Of a stretch of 24,750 nt of DNA, positions 1-7,068 are shown piece by piece. Source of the stretch: JBCCFK01 sp965262315 (GTDB taxonomy: Bacteria; Actinomycetota; Acidimicrobiia; Acidimicrobiales; UBA8592); contig CBDHFJ010000181.1 in assembly GCA_965262315.1 (NCBI GenBank), forward strand, positions 1 through 24,750, given 5' to 3'. The notes under the pieces are model-generated. The model did no database searches. It was not told the DNA's origin and saw only the letters and a program-made list of their open reading frames with translations. Positions within the stretch are counted from its first letter, which is position 1; every line of letters starts with the position of its first letter. The position numbers were made by a program, and so were the translations under genes.

Positions 1-2
1 CA

Positions 3-437
3 TGGGTGCTGCTCGTGATCGCGTCCGCGGGCGCGCTGGTCGTGCGGGAGTTCGCCACCCGTCGAGTTCCCAACGACATCACGCCGCTCCCGATCGCGTT
101 CCTGACCGCGACCGCCATCACCACGACGATGGGGGCGATCTCGCTCGCGACCGGCTGGGGAGCCGTCACCGGTAGGGCGGGGCTCTTCCTCCTGCTCGCA
201 AGCGCCTGTCTGGTCACCGGCTATCTGCTCACGATCGAGACTGTCAGGATCGGAGACCTCAGCGTCTCCGCACCCTTCCGCTACACGACAGTGGTCGGCG
301 CCGTTGGCGTCGGGCTCGCCTTCTTCGACGAGGCGCCCGACACCCTCACGATCGTCGGCTGCTCCCTGATCATCGTCGGAGGTGTGGCGACGGCGCTCGA
401 CGAACGTCGGTCGCGCGACGCGGGTCCGCATCCTTGA
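3..437 (+). CDS. DMT-superfamily (EamA) permease, C-terminal part
   Basis: The reading frame is open from the first bases of the window, so the true start lies upstream and only the last ~145 residues are present. The fragment is hydrophobic, with about four to five membrane segments (for example around LLVIASAGALVV, FLTATAITTTMGAISLA, GLFLLLASACLVTGYLL and IVGCSLIIVGGVATAL). The sequence PFRYTTVVGAVGVGLAFFDE followed by a last helix and a short charged tail is the usual ending of an EamA domain in drug/metabolite transporters. The substrate cannot be told. It converges on the minus-strand chemoreceptor gene, with a heptamer repeat between them. Confidence 0.75.
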   Translation, partial: WVLLVIASAGALVVREFATRRVPNDITPLPIAFLTATAITTTMGAISLATGWGAVTGRAGLFLLLASACLVTGYLLTIETVRIGDLSVSAPFRYTTVVGAVGVGLAFFDEAPDTLTIVGCSLIIVGGVATALDERRSRDAGPHP

Positions 438-500
438 CGCGTCGCATCGCCCGACACGCGACCGAACTCCATGACGGGTCGGCCTCGGCAGGCGTGTCCG

Positions 501-563
501 CTGTCGGCTGTCGGCTGTCGGCTGTCGGCTGTCGGCTGTCGGCTGTCGGCTGTCGGCTGTCGG
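501..563. repeat. Nine perfect tandem copies of the heptamer CTGTCGG
   Basis: CTGTCGG is repeated nine times without a mismatch, followed by a diverging copy (CTGATCA). The array ends 4 bp before the stop codon of the minus-strand chemoreceptor gene (568-570) and begins 63 bp after the stop of the plus-strand permease. It therefore lies between two convergent genes. The unit is not a palindrome, so this is not a simple hairpin terminator. Confidence 0.95.
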
Positions 564-567
564 CTGA

Positions 568-1944
568 TCACTCGATCATGTCGTCGAGCAAGCGCAACAC
601 GTCGATCGAGGCGGCGCCAACCTCGCGGATCCCGCGCATCGTTGCTTCCTGGTCGCCGGCAGCGTATGCCCTCGCTGCTTCGATGCCGTGGCGGTGGACC
701 AGTGCATGCGGGCCGGCGAGTTCCGTGTAGGCCGCGTTGGCCCGGTACCGCTCGTCGGCGGTGTCGTACCACTTGCCGAGCCGGCAACTGTGATGGTCGG
801 CGAGCTCATCGGGGTTCAGGGCCTCGCGCCCGATGGCCATGGTGGCCAGCTTTCGTCGCCACACCATGTGATCGACCTTCGCGACTCGAACGACTTTGTC
901 CGGGATGTCGATCTCCATGTAGCCGTTGCAGTCGGCGACCACGCTGGCCTCGGTTGCACTGGAGGCTTCGGCGAGCCGGTCGATCTGTTCGAGGCTGCGC
1001 CGCGACATCTCGGCGATCACGGCGGCCGACTGCGTCACCTCGTCGGACGCACCCTGTTGGTCGGCCAGGACACCTCGGATGACCTCCATCTCCTGGCTCG
1101 CAGACGAGGTGTTGTCCACGATCGTCGCCATCGCCGCCGCGTTCGCTGCGAGGACGCTCTCGCTTCCTTCGGCGAGTTCGATGCACTGATCCATCACCCC
1201 CGAGATCTCCCGCATCTCAGCCTGCAGCCGGGCGATGATCAGGCTGCCGGCCTCGGTCGCCTCGGCTGAGCGCACCGCGAGGTCCTTGACCTCGCCAGCG
1301 ACAACGGCGAAGCCGCGGCCGGCTTCCCCGGCCCGCGCTGCTTCGATGGTCGCGTTCAACGCGAGCAGGCTGGTTTGATCAGCCATCTGGCGGATGCCTT
1401 TGACGACCTCCTCGAGTTCGGCCGAGGTGGTGTCGAGCTGCGTCGTCTTCGCCGACGAATCGCTGACGGCGGTCACGAGGTTGCGCATGTGGGTTGCAGT
1501 GCTCGTGGCGGCGCTCGACCCTTCCTGTGCCGCCTGTCGCGAGGCCTCGGTCGTGGTGTCCGCCGACTGGATGGAGGTGGAGAGCGCCTGGTTCGACACC
1601 GACAGCTCTTCGGCCGCAGCCGCGATCGCCTGCAAGCGCTCGTCGATCTCGCCCGCTCCGGCGGCCATCTCCGCGGCTGCGATGGCCTGCTCGACCACGC
1701 CGACCGAGAACGCGACCGTTCGATCCATGTTCTCGGCGGCACTCTCTTGGAGCCCGATCGCCAGTCTGCGGAGTTCCTGTTCGATCGGGTGCGCGCCGTC
1801 GGGCACGGCGTCGAATCGTCCTGCCAGAAGATGGTCGACCGCACTCGCAACCGTGGCGACGACCTCCTCCTCCGTCAACCTGTCGCTGCGGCGCATCGTA
1901 AGCATGGAGAAAGAATCGGAAGCGCTGCCGGGGAGTTGAGGCAC
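568..1944 (-). CDS. Soluble methyl-accepting chemotaxis protein with C-terminal CZB zinc-binding domain
   Basis: A cytoplasmic chemoreceptor that would control CheA kinase activity. There is no signal peptide or membrane helix in its 458 residues. Residues ~70-330 form a long helical coiled coil, with the conserved MCP signalling tip at ~183-218 (ADQTSLLALNATIEAARAGE, then GRGFAVVAGEV). Residues ~355-420 match a chemoreceptor zinc-binding (CZB) domain: H359xxW362, H384xxC387, LGKWY and H413/H417 are candidate zinc ligands. CZB domains in related receptors sense zinc or oxidants such as hypochlorite. The start is uncertain: the frame opens with GTG at 1944, but ATG at 1905 or 1896 is also possible, and none has a good ribosome-binding site. 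It may be read through from the reductase gene 66 bp upstream. No che genes are in the window. Confidence 0.9.
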   Translation of the reverse strand: MPQLPGSASDSFSMLTMRRSDRLTEEEVVATVASAVDHLLAGRFDAVPDGAHPIEQELRRLAIGLQESAAENMDRTVAFSVGVVEQAIAAAEMAAGAGEIDERLQAIAAAAEELSVSNQALSTSIQSADTTTEASRQAAQEGSSAATSTATHMRNLVTAVSDSSAKTTQLDTTSAELEEVVKGIRQMADQTSLLALNATIEAARAGEAGRGFAVVAGEVKDLAVRSAEATEAGSLIIARLQAEMREISGVMDQCIELAEGSESVLAANAAAMATIVDNTSSASQEMEVIRGVLADQQGASDEVTQSAAVIAEMSRRSLEQIDRLAEASSATEASVVADCNGYMEIDIPDKVVRVAKVDHMVWRRKLATMAIGREALNPDELADHHSCRLGKWYDTADERYRANAAYTELAGPHALVHRHGIEAARAYAAGDQEATMRGIREVGAASIDVLRLLDDMIE

Positions 1945-1990
1945 TGGCAGTGCGTCGGAGGTCGACTCGGCGTCGAGCGCGTCAACCTCT

Positions 1991-2007
1991 CGGGGCCCGG
2001 GACCCCG
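1991..2007 (-). terminator. Short GC-rich hairpin after the reductase gene
   Basis: CGGGG (1991-1995) and CCCCG (2003-2007) form a 5-bp stem with a 7-nt loop starting 4 nt after the stop codon of the minus-strand reductase. There is no T-tract. This could be a weak terminator between the reductase and the chemoreceptor gene. Confidence 0.3.
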
Positions 2008-2010
2008 GTC

Positions 2011-3243
2011 TCACGGCACGTCGAAGGTGAGGCCGGCCTCGGCCTCCAGTGCGGCGATGAGACGGTCGCCCATCGCCGTGGCCGGCGTCCAGAAACCACC
2101 TGGGGTCCCGGTCTTCGGTCCGCGGTTGGTGGCGAGCAGCGTGGTGGCGCTCTCGGCGAGCATCTTGGCCGTCGAGCCGTACCCGGGGTCCCGGTCGCCG
2201 GTGACCTGTGTGGTGATCGTCCGGCCGTCGGCGGTGGTGCCGTGGAAGCGGAGGTCGAAGAAGCCGGCCTCCTGGGCCTCTGGGCTCGGGCCCTCGCCGG
2301 GATCGGGGAGGAAGCGGCTGAGCACCGAGCGAGCCGGCCCGATCGCGGCCAGACCCATGAACCCGCCGAGGCCACCGGTCAGGGCGCCCGCCTTCAAGGC
2401 TCCGAGGGGACCGGACCCCATCATCATCGCCTCGTCGTAGCGGAACTCGCGACCCCAGGGTCGGCCGAGCAGCGCATGCGTTCGGTGGACGACCTTGGTG
2501 TTGATCCCGGCCATCACGAACGGGGCCACCCACTCCCCCGACGCGTCGTCCTTGGTGGGCGCCACGACGTTCGGCTGCTTCACGCCCGAACGCAGGTCCA
2601 CGGGCGCCAAGGCGTAGGGGTTGGCGAGCGTCTTGCGGAGTTCGCTGTCGGCCCGCGCCTCGTCGACCATGTTGAACACGCTGGCGATCGTCCCACCGGA
2701 CGCGCCGCCCTTCATGGCCTTCACGCGCATCGCGATCCTGGTGCACGGCGCGCCCAGCACCTCCTGCGCCTGCTGCTGGGTGAACCAGACGCCGAGGTCC
2801 GACGGGATCGAGTCGAACCCGCAGGTGTGCACGATGCGAGCGCCCGTGCGTTCGGCGGTCTCGCCATGGGTGTCGATCATCGCCTGCATCCACTGGGCCT
2901 CACCGGTCAGGTCCACGTAGTCGGTGCCGGCCTCGGCCACCGCCGCCACCAGGTCGGAGCCATACAGCGCATACGGGCCGACGGTCGAGATCACGACTCG
3001 TCCGACATCAGCCAACGCGGCCATGGCGTCGGCGTCCGCGGCGTCGGCGACGATGCGCGGCACGTCGGCACCCGTGGCCTCGGCCACGGCATCGAGCTTC
3101 GCCTGGCTGCGACCGGCGATGGCCCAACCGACCTCGCCCGCCACACCGTGCCGTTCAACGAGGAAGCGGCACAGGATCTCGCCGACGAAGCTCGTGGCTC
3201 CGAAGACGACGAGGTCGTAGGGGCGGTCCGAGCGAGAAGTCAT
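2011..3243 (-). CDS. Saccharopine dehydrogenase-like / trans-acting enoyl reductase family protein
   Basis: A 410-residue NAD(P)-dependent oxidoreductase. The N-terminus is a Rossmann fold with GATSFVG at residues 15-21 and an AGRS motif further on, followed by STVGPYALYG and DYVDLTGE, which are typical of the saccharopine dehydrogenase-like family. Family members of this length in mycobacteria include the trans-acting enoyl reductases of phenolic lipid synthesis, but no polyketide synthase lies nearby, so the substrate is unknown. ATG at 3243 was chosen over an upstream TTG at 3246 because TAGGCT lies exactly 6 nt before the ATG, suggesting a leaderless transcript. The dienelactone-hydrolase-like gene ends 29 bp upstream on the same strand. 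Confidence 0.85.
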   Translation of the reverse strand: MTSRSDRPYDLVVFGATSFVGEILCRFLVERHGVAGEVGWAIAGRSQAKLDAVAEATGADVPRIVADAADADAMAALADVGRVVISTVGPYALYGSDLVAAVAEAGTDYVDLTGEAQWMQAMIDTHGETAERTGARIVHTCGFDSIPSDLGVWFTQQQAQEVLGAPCTRIAMRVKAMKGGASGGTIASVFNMVDEARADSELRKTLANPYALAPVDLRSGVKQPNVVAPTKDDASGEWVAPFVMAGINTKVVHRTHALLGRPWGREFRYDEAMMMGSGPLGALKAGALTGGLGGFMGLAAIGPARSVLSRFLPDPGEGPSPEAQEAGFFDLRFHGTTADGRTITTQVTGDRDPGYGSTAKMLAESATTLLATNRGPKTGTPGGFWTPATAMGDRLIAALEAEAGLTFDVP

Positions 3244-3249
3244 CAACCG

Positions 3250-3255
3250 AGCCTA
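3250..3255 (-). promoter_or_regulatory. -10 element for leaderless reductase mRNA
   Basis: TAGGCT on the minus strand ends 6 nt before the ATG at 3243, so transcription should begin at or within a base of the start codon. Confidence 0.55.
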
Positions 3256-3272
3256 CGAAGTGCCGGGCCGAC

Positions 3273-3836
3273 TCAAGGCTTGGCCAAGAATGCGAGCGTC
3301 CGCTCCAACACCAGCCCCGCCGCCGCAGCGTCGTGCTCGTGGAAGCTCGAGTCCGTGAACAGGTGGGCGTCACCGGGATAGGTGTGCAGGTCGGCGCCGA
3401 CCGCAGCAACGAACGCCTCCACCTCGTCGAGCGCGCACCATGGGTCGCGCTGACTGGCGTGGACCTGGACCGGGACCGACGCCGGCCACACCTCGCCGAA
3501 GGTGTCGGCGGGGACGTCACCCCCGTGGATCAGCACCAGCCCTGCCGCCATGGGGTGCGTGTGGGCGATCGCCTGCGCGGGCAGGCTGCCGAGCGAGAAG
3601 CCGGCCACCACCGTGGGCTCGGCCAGTCCCTGTGCATGGGTGGTACCGGCCGCCACGATGTTGTCGAAGCCGAGCTCGTCAGCATGGTCGACGCCGGCTT
3701 GGATGGTGGGGAACGTCCGCCCGCCGAAGAGATCCGGCGTGTCGACGGCATGGCCGGCCGCACGCAGCGAGTCGGCGAAGGCGCGGACACCATCGGTCAA
3801 GCCCAGCGCATGGTGGAACAGAAGCACACGAGCCAC
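3273..3836 (-). CDS. Dienelactone hydrolase family protein (alpha/beta hydrolase) with Ser nucleophile
   Basis: A 187-residue cytosolic alpha/beta hydrolase of the short, single-domain dienelactone hydrolase type. The triad is legible: nucleophile elbow GFSLGS with Ser81, Asp131 in SQRDPW, and His158 in PGDAHLF. Classical dienelactone hydrolases use Cys in a GxCxGG elbow; here it is Ser, so a general esterase role is possible. Start is GTG at 3836, backed by a strong ribosome-binding site GGGGAGGA (3843-3850) with 6-nt spacing. The reductase gene follows on the same strand. Confidence 0.85.
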   Translation of the reverse strand: MARVLLFHHALGLTDGVRAFADSLRAAGHAVDTPDLFGGRTFPTIQAGVDHADELGFDNIVAAGTTHAQGLAEPTVVAGFSLGSLPAQAIAHTHPMAAGLVLIHGGDVPADTFGEVWPASVPVQVHASQRDPWCALDEVEAFVAAVGADLHTYPGDAHLFTDSSFHEHDAAAAGLVLERTLAFLAKP

Positions 3837-3863
3837 GGCAGGTCCTCCCCTGGCAGAGGGCTC

Positions 3864-3869
3864 ACGCTA
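3864..3869 (-). promoter_or_regulatory. -10 element of the dienelactone-hydrolase-like gene
   Basis: TAGCGT on the minus strand, 27 nt upstream of the GTG start and 13 nt upstream of the GGGGAGGA ribosome-binding site. No clear -35 is visible. Confidence 0.4.
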
Positions 3870-3896
3870 GCGGTCGCGCCGCGAGCGCCGCGTGGT

Positions 3897-3941
3897 CGCC
3901 GGCCTCGATGGCCGGCGCAACCGTAGCGGGACGATCGTCCC
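3897..3941. promoter_or_regulatory. 8-bp hairpin plus 14-bp perfect palindrome in a divergent intergenic region
   Basis: CGCCGGCC (3897-3904) pairs with GGCCGGCG (3910-3917) around a 5-nt loop. Ten bases on lies GGGACGATCGTCCC (3928-3941), a perfect 14-bp palindrome. It sits about 60-70 bp upstream of the predicted -10 of the minus-strand hydrolase and about 80 bp upstream of the predicted -35 of the DUF4389 gene, where an activator or repressor dimer could bind. No cognate regulator is adjacent. Confidence 0.4.
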
Positions 3942-4018
3942 TGGCTCAGGGGGAACCCGGAATCGAGGATGAGGGTCGGCTCCTCCTTTCGGTGGACAGC
4001 AGATTGTCCGCCGGACGG

Positions 4019-4047
4019 ACGACACCCGCACGGGGTTTCCGTACCGT
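4019..4047 (+). promoter_or_regulatory. Candidate sigma-A promoter of the DUF4389 gene
   Basis: ACGACA (4019-4024), a 17-bp spacer and TACCGT (4042-4047) predict a start near 4054 and a 36-nt leader. An AGAG-rich stretch just before the ATG may serve as the ribosome-binding site. Confidence 0.45.
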
Positions 4048-4089
4048 CGAGAGTGTCCACCCAACGAGACATCCCAAGAGAGTGATGCA

Positions 4090-4692
4090 ATGACTGCCCC
4101 ATCCACCATCGACCCCGGCACCTACCTGACCGTCGACTCCCCCTACGAGGTCGCCCGCTGGCGCCCCTTCGTCCACTGGCTCATGGCGATCCCGCACTTC
4201 ATCGTGCTGCACGCCTTCCGGGCCCTGGCCGGCGTGGTGTTCATCTTCTACTGGCTGGGCCTCCTGTTCACCGGTCGCCTCAGCGGCGGGCTCTACGGGT
4301 TGATGACGATGTACGAGCGGTACAACGCCCGAGCCGGCGGCTTCCTGCTGGGCTACAGCGAGCGCTACGCACCGTTCGACTTCAACGGCGGGCCCGAGGA
4401 CAACGGCGAGTATCCGCCGGTCGCTCTCGAGCTACCACCGGTTCCCGAGACCGCGAGCCGCAAGAGCCTGTTCAACGTGCTCCTGGCCGTGCCCCACTAC
4501 CTGTTGCTGCTCGTCTTCGGCATCGCCGCCGTGGCGGTTGCGATCTTCGGGTGGTTCGCCGTGGTCTTCACCGGAAGCTGGCCCGCCGGCGCCCGGCACT
4601 TCCTGATCCGAGTGTCGAACTACTACCACCGGATCTGGACCTACGTGGCCATGGTCGAGCCCACCTACCCCAAGTTCGGCCTCCCGGCCTGA
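4090..4692 (+). CDS. DUF4389 membrane protein
   Basis: A 200-residue protein with an internal duplication. Each half has a W/H-rich entry, a long hydrophobic hairpin and a VFTG or LFTG turn: WLMAIPHFIVLHAF then VVFIFYWLGLLFTG (residues ~28-58), and VLLAVPHYLLLLVFG then VAIFGWFAVVFTG (~135-165). After each comes an aromatic, tyrosine-rich segment (YERYNARAGG; NYYHRIWTYV). This is the DUF4389 pattern, a family of unknown function common in actinobacteria. The gene is monocistronic, with its own promoter upstream and hairpins downstream. Confidence 0.85.
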   Translation: MTAPSTIDPGTYLTVDSPYEVARWRPFVHWLMAIPHFIVLHAFRALAGVVFIFYWLGLLFTGRLSGGLYGLMTMYERYNARAGGFLLGYSERYAPFDFNGGPEDNGEYPPVALELPPVPETASRKSLFNVLLAVPHYLLLLVFGIAAVAVAIFGWFAVVFTGSWPAGARHFLIRVSNYYHRIWTYVAMVEPTYPKFGLPA

Positions 4693-4733
4693 CACCCCAC
4701 ACCCCAGCTGACCCGATCCTCCGGCCCCGGTCG

Positions 4734-4790
4734 GACCCTCTCCAGGGTCAGCGCCGAACCCGCCCCTTGACCCTCCCCCCGGGTCAGGGG
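4734..4790 (+). terminator. Two successive hairpins after the DUF4389 gene
   Basis: GACCCT (4734-4739) and AGGGTC (4744-4749) form a perfect 6-bp stem with a 4-nt loop. CCCC-T-TGACCC (4763-4773) and GGGTCAGGGG (4781-4790) form a 10-bp stem with one bulged T and a C-rich 7-nt loop. No T-tract follows, as is usual in high-GC actinobacteria. The arms also contain GGGTCA half-sites that recur up to the next start codon. Confidence 0.55.
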
Positions 4791-4849
4791 GCAGGATCGG
4801 TTGTCCAGCCATCGCACACCCATCGCATGACCCGACCCGAGGAGCCCCG

Positions 4850-5221
4850 ATGACCCTTTCGATCGGCAACGTCACCTTCGACTGCGACAACCCCGAACGA
4901 CTCGCCGCCTTCTGGTCGGCTGCGCTCGGCCACCCGGTCGACGAGGTCAACGAGGAGGCCCGGCCGTTCTTCGCCTCGATCGGAGGCACCGACCCGGGGT
5001 TCACCCCAACCTGGCTGTTCCTCAAGGTGCCGGAGGGCAAGACCGCCAAGAACCGCATGCACCTCGACCTGGTCACCGAGGACCCGGTCACCGAGATCGA
5101 CCGCCTCGTGCGCCTGGGAGCCACCCACGTCGACGACAAGGACGAGTGGGGCATCCAGTGGGCGGTCATGCTCGACGTCGAGGGCAACGAGTTCTGCATC
5201 GCGAAGGCGAACCAGCACTGA
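4850..5221 (+). CDS. VOC-family (glyoxalase-like) protein
   Basis: A 123-residue single-module vicinal-oxygen-chelate protein of the glyoxalase-like type. It opens with the signature VTFDCDNPERLAAFWSAALG. The KNRMHLDLVTEDP segment supplies the usual metal-side histidine and the C-terminal VEGNEFCIA supplies the glutamate. Substrate unknown; this subgroup is abundant in actinobacteria and rarely characterised. The ATG is preceded by a good ribosome-binding site GAGGAG (4839-4844) at 5-nt spacing. Confidence 0.85.
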   Translation: MTLSIGNVTFDCDNPERLAAFWSAALGHPVDEVNEEARPFFASIGGTDPGFTPTWLFLKVPEGKTAKNRMHLDLVTEDPVTEIDRLVRLGATHVDDKDEWGIQWAVMLDVEGNEFCIAKANQH

Positions 5222-5244
5222 GCCTGTCTCCGAGCTGACGCCCG

Positions 5245-5250
5245 TAGCCT
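5245..5250 (+). promoter_or_regulatory. -10 element of the DMT permease gene
   Basis: TAGCCT ends 9 nt before the ATG at 5260, so the mRNA would have a leader of no more than a few bases. Confidence 0.4.
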
Positions 5251-5259
5251 GGGGCGGCC

Positions 5260-6096
5260 ATGGCCGTCCTCCTCAGCCTGATCACCGCCGCCATGTACGG
5301 CGCGGGCGACTTCTGCGGCGGGCTCGCGACCAAGCGCCTCCAGGTCGTCCAGGTGGTGGCCACGTCCCACCTCGTCGGCCTCGTGGGCGTCGTCATCGCC
5401 GCCCCTTTCCTGGCCGATGCCTTCACCGCCCAGGACGCCATCTACGGCTCGATCGGCGGCCTCTTCGGTGCCGTCGGCGTCGGCCTGCTGTATCGGCGGC
5501 TGTCGGTCGGGCCGATGTCGGTGGTGGCGCCGCTGACCGCGGTCACGTCGGCCGCGGTCCCGGCCGCATGGGGGGTCATCGACGGCGACACGCTGGGCAC
5601 GGGTGCGTGGATCGGCATCGCTCTCGCGCTGGTCGCGATCGCCCTGGCCTCGAGTGTCGAGAGCGGGCCCGACGCGCCGGTCACGCCGCAGGTCGTGGTC
5701 GAGTCGTTGTTGTCCGGCGTGGGGTTCGGGACGTTCTTCATCTTCCTCGACGCCACCGAAGCCGCCACCGCCCCCTGGCCCATCGTCACGGCACGGGTCA
5801 CCACCTCGCTCCTCTTGCTGACGGTTCTGGTTCGGCGGGGCCATCGCGTCGTGCCGACCGAACCGGCGAGCCGTTGGCTGATCCTCGGTACCGGGCTGTT
5901 CGACACGGGCTCGAACATCACCTTCCTCTATGCCACCGAGGAAGGCGCGCTGACCGTGGTGGCGGTGCTGAGCTCGCTCTATCCGATCGGCACCGTGCTC
6001 CTCGCCCGCCTGGTCCTGGCGGAACGGATGACGCGGCCACAGCTCGTCGGGTTCGCGGTGGCGATGGTGGCCACCGTGCTGATCGCCGCGGGGTGA
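5260..6096 (+). CDS. DMT-superfamily (EamA) permease
   Basis: A 278-residue integral membrane protein with about ten predicted helices in two EamA repeats, the normal length for drug/metabolite transporters. The first repeat opens with LLSLITAAMYGAGDFCGGLA and includes LSVGPMSVVAPLTAV. The second includes TGSNITFLYATEEGALTVVAVLSSLYP followed by VLAERMTRPQLVGFAVAMV, which is the typical end of the family. Substrate unknown. It starts 38 bp after the VOC gene, probably from its own promoter. Confidence 0.88.
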   Translation: MAVLLSLITAAMYGAGDFCGGLATKRLQVVQVVATSHLVGLVGVVIAAPFLADAFTAQDAIYGSIGGLFGAVGVGLLYRRLSVGPMSVVAPLTAVTSAAVPAAWGVIDGDTLGTGAWIGIALALVAIALASSVESGPDAPVTPQVVVESLLSGVGFGTFFIFLDATEAATAPWPIVTARVTTSLLLLTVLVRRGHRVVPTEPASRWLILGTGLFDTGSNITFLYATEEGALTVVAVLSSLYPIGTVLLARLVLAERMTRPQLVGFAVAMVATVLIAAG

Positions 6097-6145
6097 CCGG
6101 CGCCGCCGACCTCCGGCCGCGCCAACAAGCGGCAACAATGGCCAC

Positions 6146-6781
6146 ATGGGTCCCGCGGCCAGAAAATCCCCCGCTGGGGGTGTCCCCGAGCGCCGACGCG
6201 ACGATGTTCCAGGCATGCGGTCACCCACCGACCTGCCCCCCATCCCTCGTCCCACCGCAGCCGACGACCCCATCGGAGCCGCCCGGCTCGGCCACTCCTG
6301 GGCCTTCGAGCGGCTGTTCGACGAGCTGTCCCGCCCGCTTCGCTCGTTCGCGAGCGCCCGTGGCGCGCAAGACCCTGACGGCGCCGTCAACGAGGTCCTG
6401 GCCGAGGCGTTTCGCGGGCTCCCCTCATTCCGTGGCGACGAACACGCCTTCCGCGGCTTCGTGTTCCACATCGCCCGGCGGCGCCTGATCGACGAGTACC
6501 GCCGCACCAGCCGACGAGTCCAGAGCGTGCCGCTGCACGACGGCGTCGACCCCCCGGCGTCGGGCGATCCCATGGGCGACGTCGTCGCCCACGACCGAGC
6601 CGTCGCACTCGTCGACATGCTCACCGCCGACCAACGAGACGTCATCCTGCTCCGCGTCGTGGCCGACCTCAGCCTCGAGGACACGGCGGCTGCGCTCGAC
6701 AAGCCCGTGACCGCCGTCAAGGCCCTCCAGCGCCGAGCCCTCGCCTCGCTGCGTCGCAAGATCGCGGAGGAGGTCTCCTGA
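6146..6781 (+). CDS. Sigma-70 family (ECF-like) RNA polymerase sigma factor
   Basis: A 211-residue two-domain sigma factor. Region 2 spans residues ~45-125, including FRGFVFHIARRRLIDEYRR for -10 recognition and core binding. Region 4 is near the C-terminus: LTADQRDVILLRVVADLSLE, then the recognition helix around PVTAVKALQRRALASLRRKI. Regions 1.1 and 3 are absent, as in ECF factors. ATG at 6146 has AACAAT ending 6 nt before it, which favours a leaderless start; ATG at 6215 is an alternative that would remove a low-complexity N-terminus. Its stop overlaps the next ATG by one base, so it is translationally coupled to the membrane-protein gene, its likely partner. Confidence 0.9.
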   Translation: MGPAARKSPAGGVPERRRDDVPGMRSPTDLPPIPRPTAADDPIGAARLGHSWAFERLFDELSRPLRSFASARGAQDPDGAVNEVLAEAFRGLPSFRGDEHAFRGFVFHIARRRLIDEYRRTSRRVQSVPLHDGVDPPASGDPMGDVVAHDRAVALVDMLTADQRDVILLRVVADLSLEDTAAALDKPVTAVKALQRRALASLRRKIAEEVS

Positions 6782-7068
6782 TGCCCCGCCCCGACGATCT
6801 CCCCCACGACTCCGCTCCGACCCGACCCGGGAACCCCATCATGGACAACAACCGCCGCCCGATTTCCAACGACGACGCCGAGGCCCTGCTATCCGGTACC
6901 GATCCGGGCCCCGGACACGAGGACCTCACGCAGGTGCTGGGTGGTCTCCGGCGCACGTCGAGCCGAGCGGCACAGGTGCGGCCCCAGCTCGGCGAGTTCG
7001 TGGCCACGCCCCGACCCGCCCGCCCTACGTGGACGAGATCCCACCGATGCCGCCTGCTGCGCCGGTGA
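6781..7068 (+). CDS. N-terminal (cytosolic) part of a sigma-factor-linked membrane protein, probably frameshifted
   Basis: A 95-codon frame starting in the overlap with the sigma-factor stop (TGATG). Residues ~21-80 contain a plausible cytosolic domain: NDDAEALLSGTDPGPGHEDL, then a helix and LGEFVATP. This resembles the N-terminal domain of membrane proteins encoded next to such sigma factors in actinobacteria. After about residue 80 the frame loses coding character (TWTRSHRCRLLRR) and stops, while the -1 frame takes over with good codon usage and leads straight into a membrane segment. No zinc anti-sigma motif (HxxxCxxC) is present. It most likely forms one protein with the next frame. Confidence 0.6.
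   Translation: MPRPDDLPHDSAPTRPGNPIMDNNRRPISNDDAEALLSGTDPGPGHEDLTQVLGGLRRTSSRAAQVRPQLGEFVATPRPARPTWTRSHRCRLLRR

Noticed and set aside
501..563. Heptamer array considered as a coding repeat
   Set aside because: Frames through it encode a 7-residue repeat, but they lack start signals and overlap the 3' ends of better-supported genes.
1375..3381. A 668-codon open frame on the plus strand
   Set aside because: Antisense to the chemoreceptor and reductase genes, both with clear motifs; no ribosome-binding site or recognisable domain.
3273..4692. Reductase/hydrolase group considered as part of a lipid or polyketide cluster
   Set aside because: No synthase, acyl carrier or transport gene accompanies them here; the family resemblance alone is not enough.
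4432..6807. A 791-codon open frame on the minus strand
   Set aside because: It runs antisense to four well-supported plus-strand genes and is Arg/Gly/Ser-rich without domains, as expected of a shadow frame in high-GC DNA.
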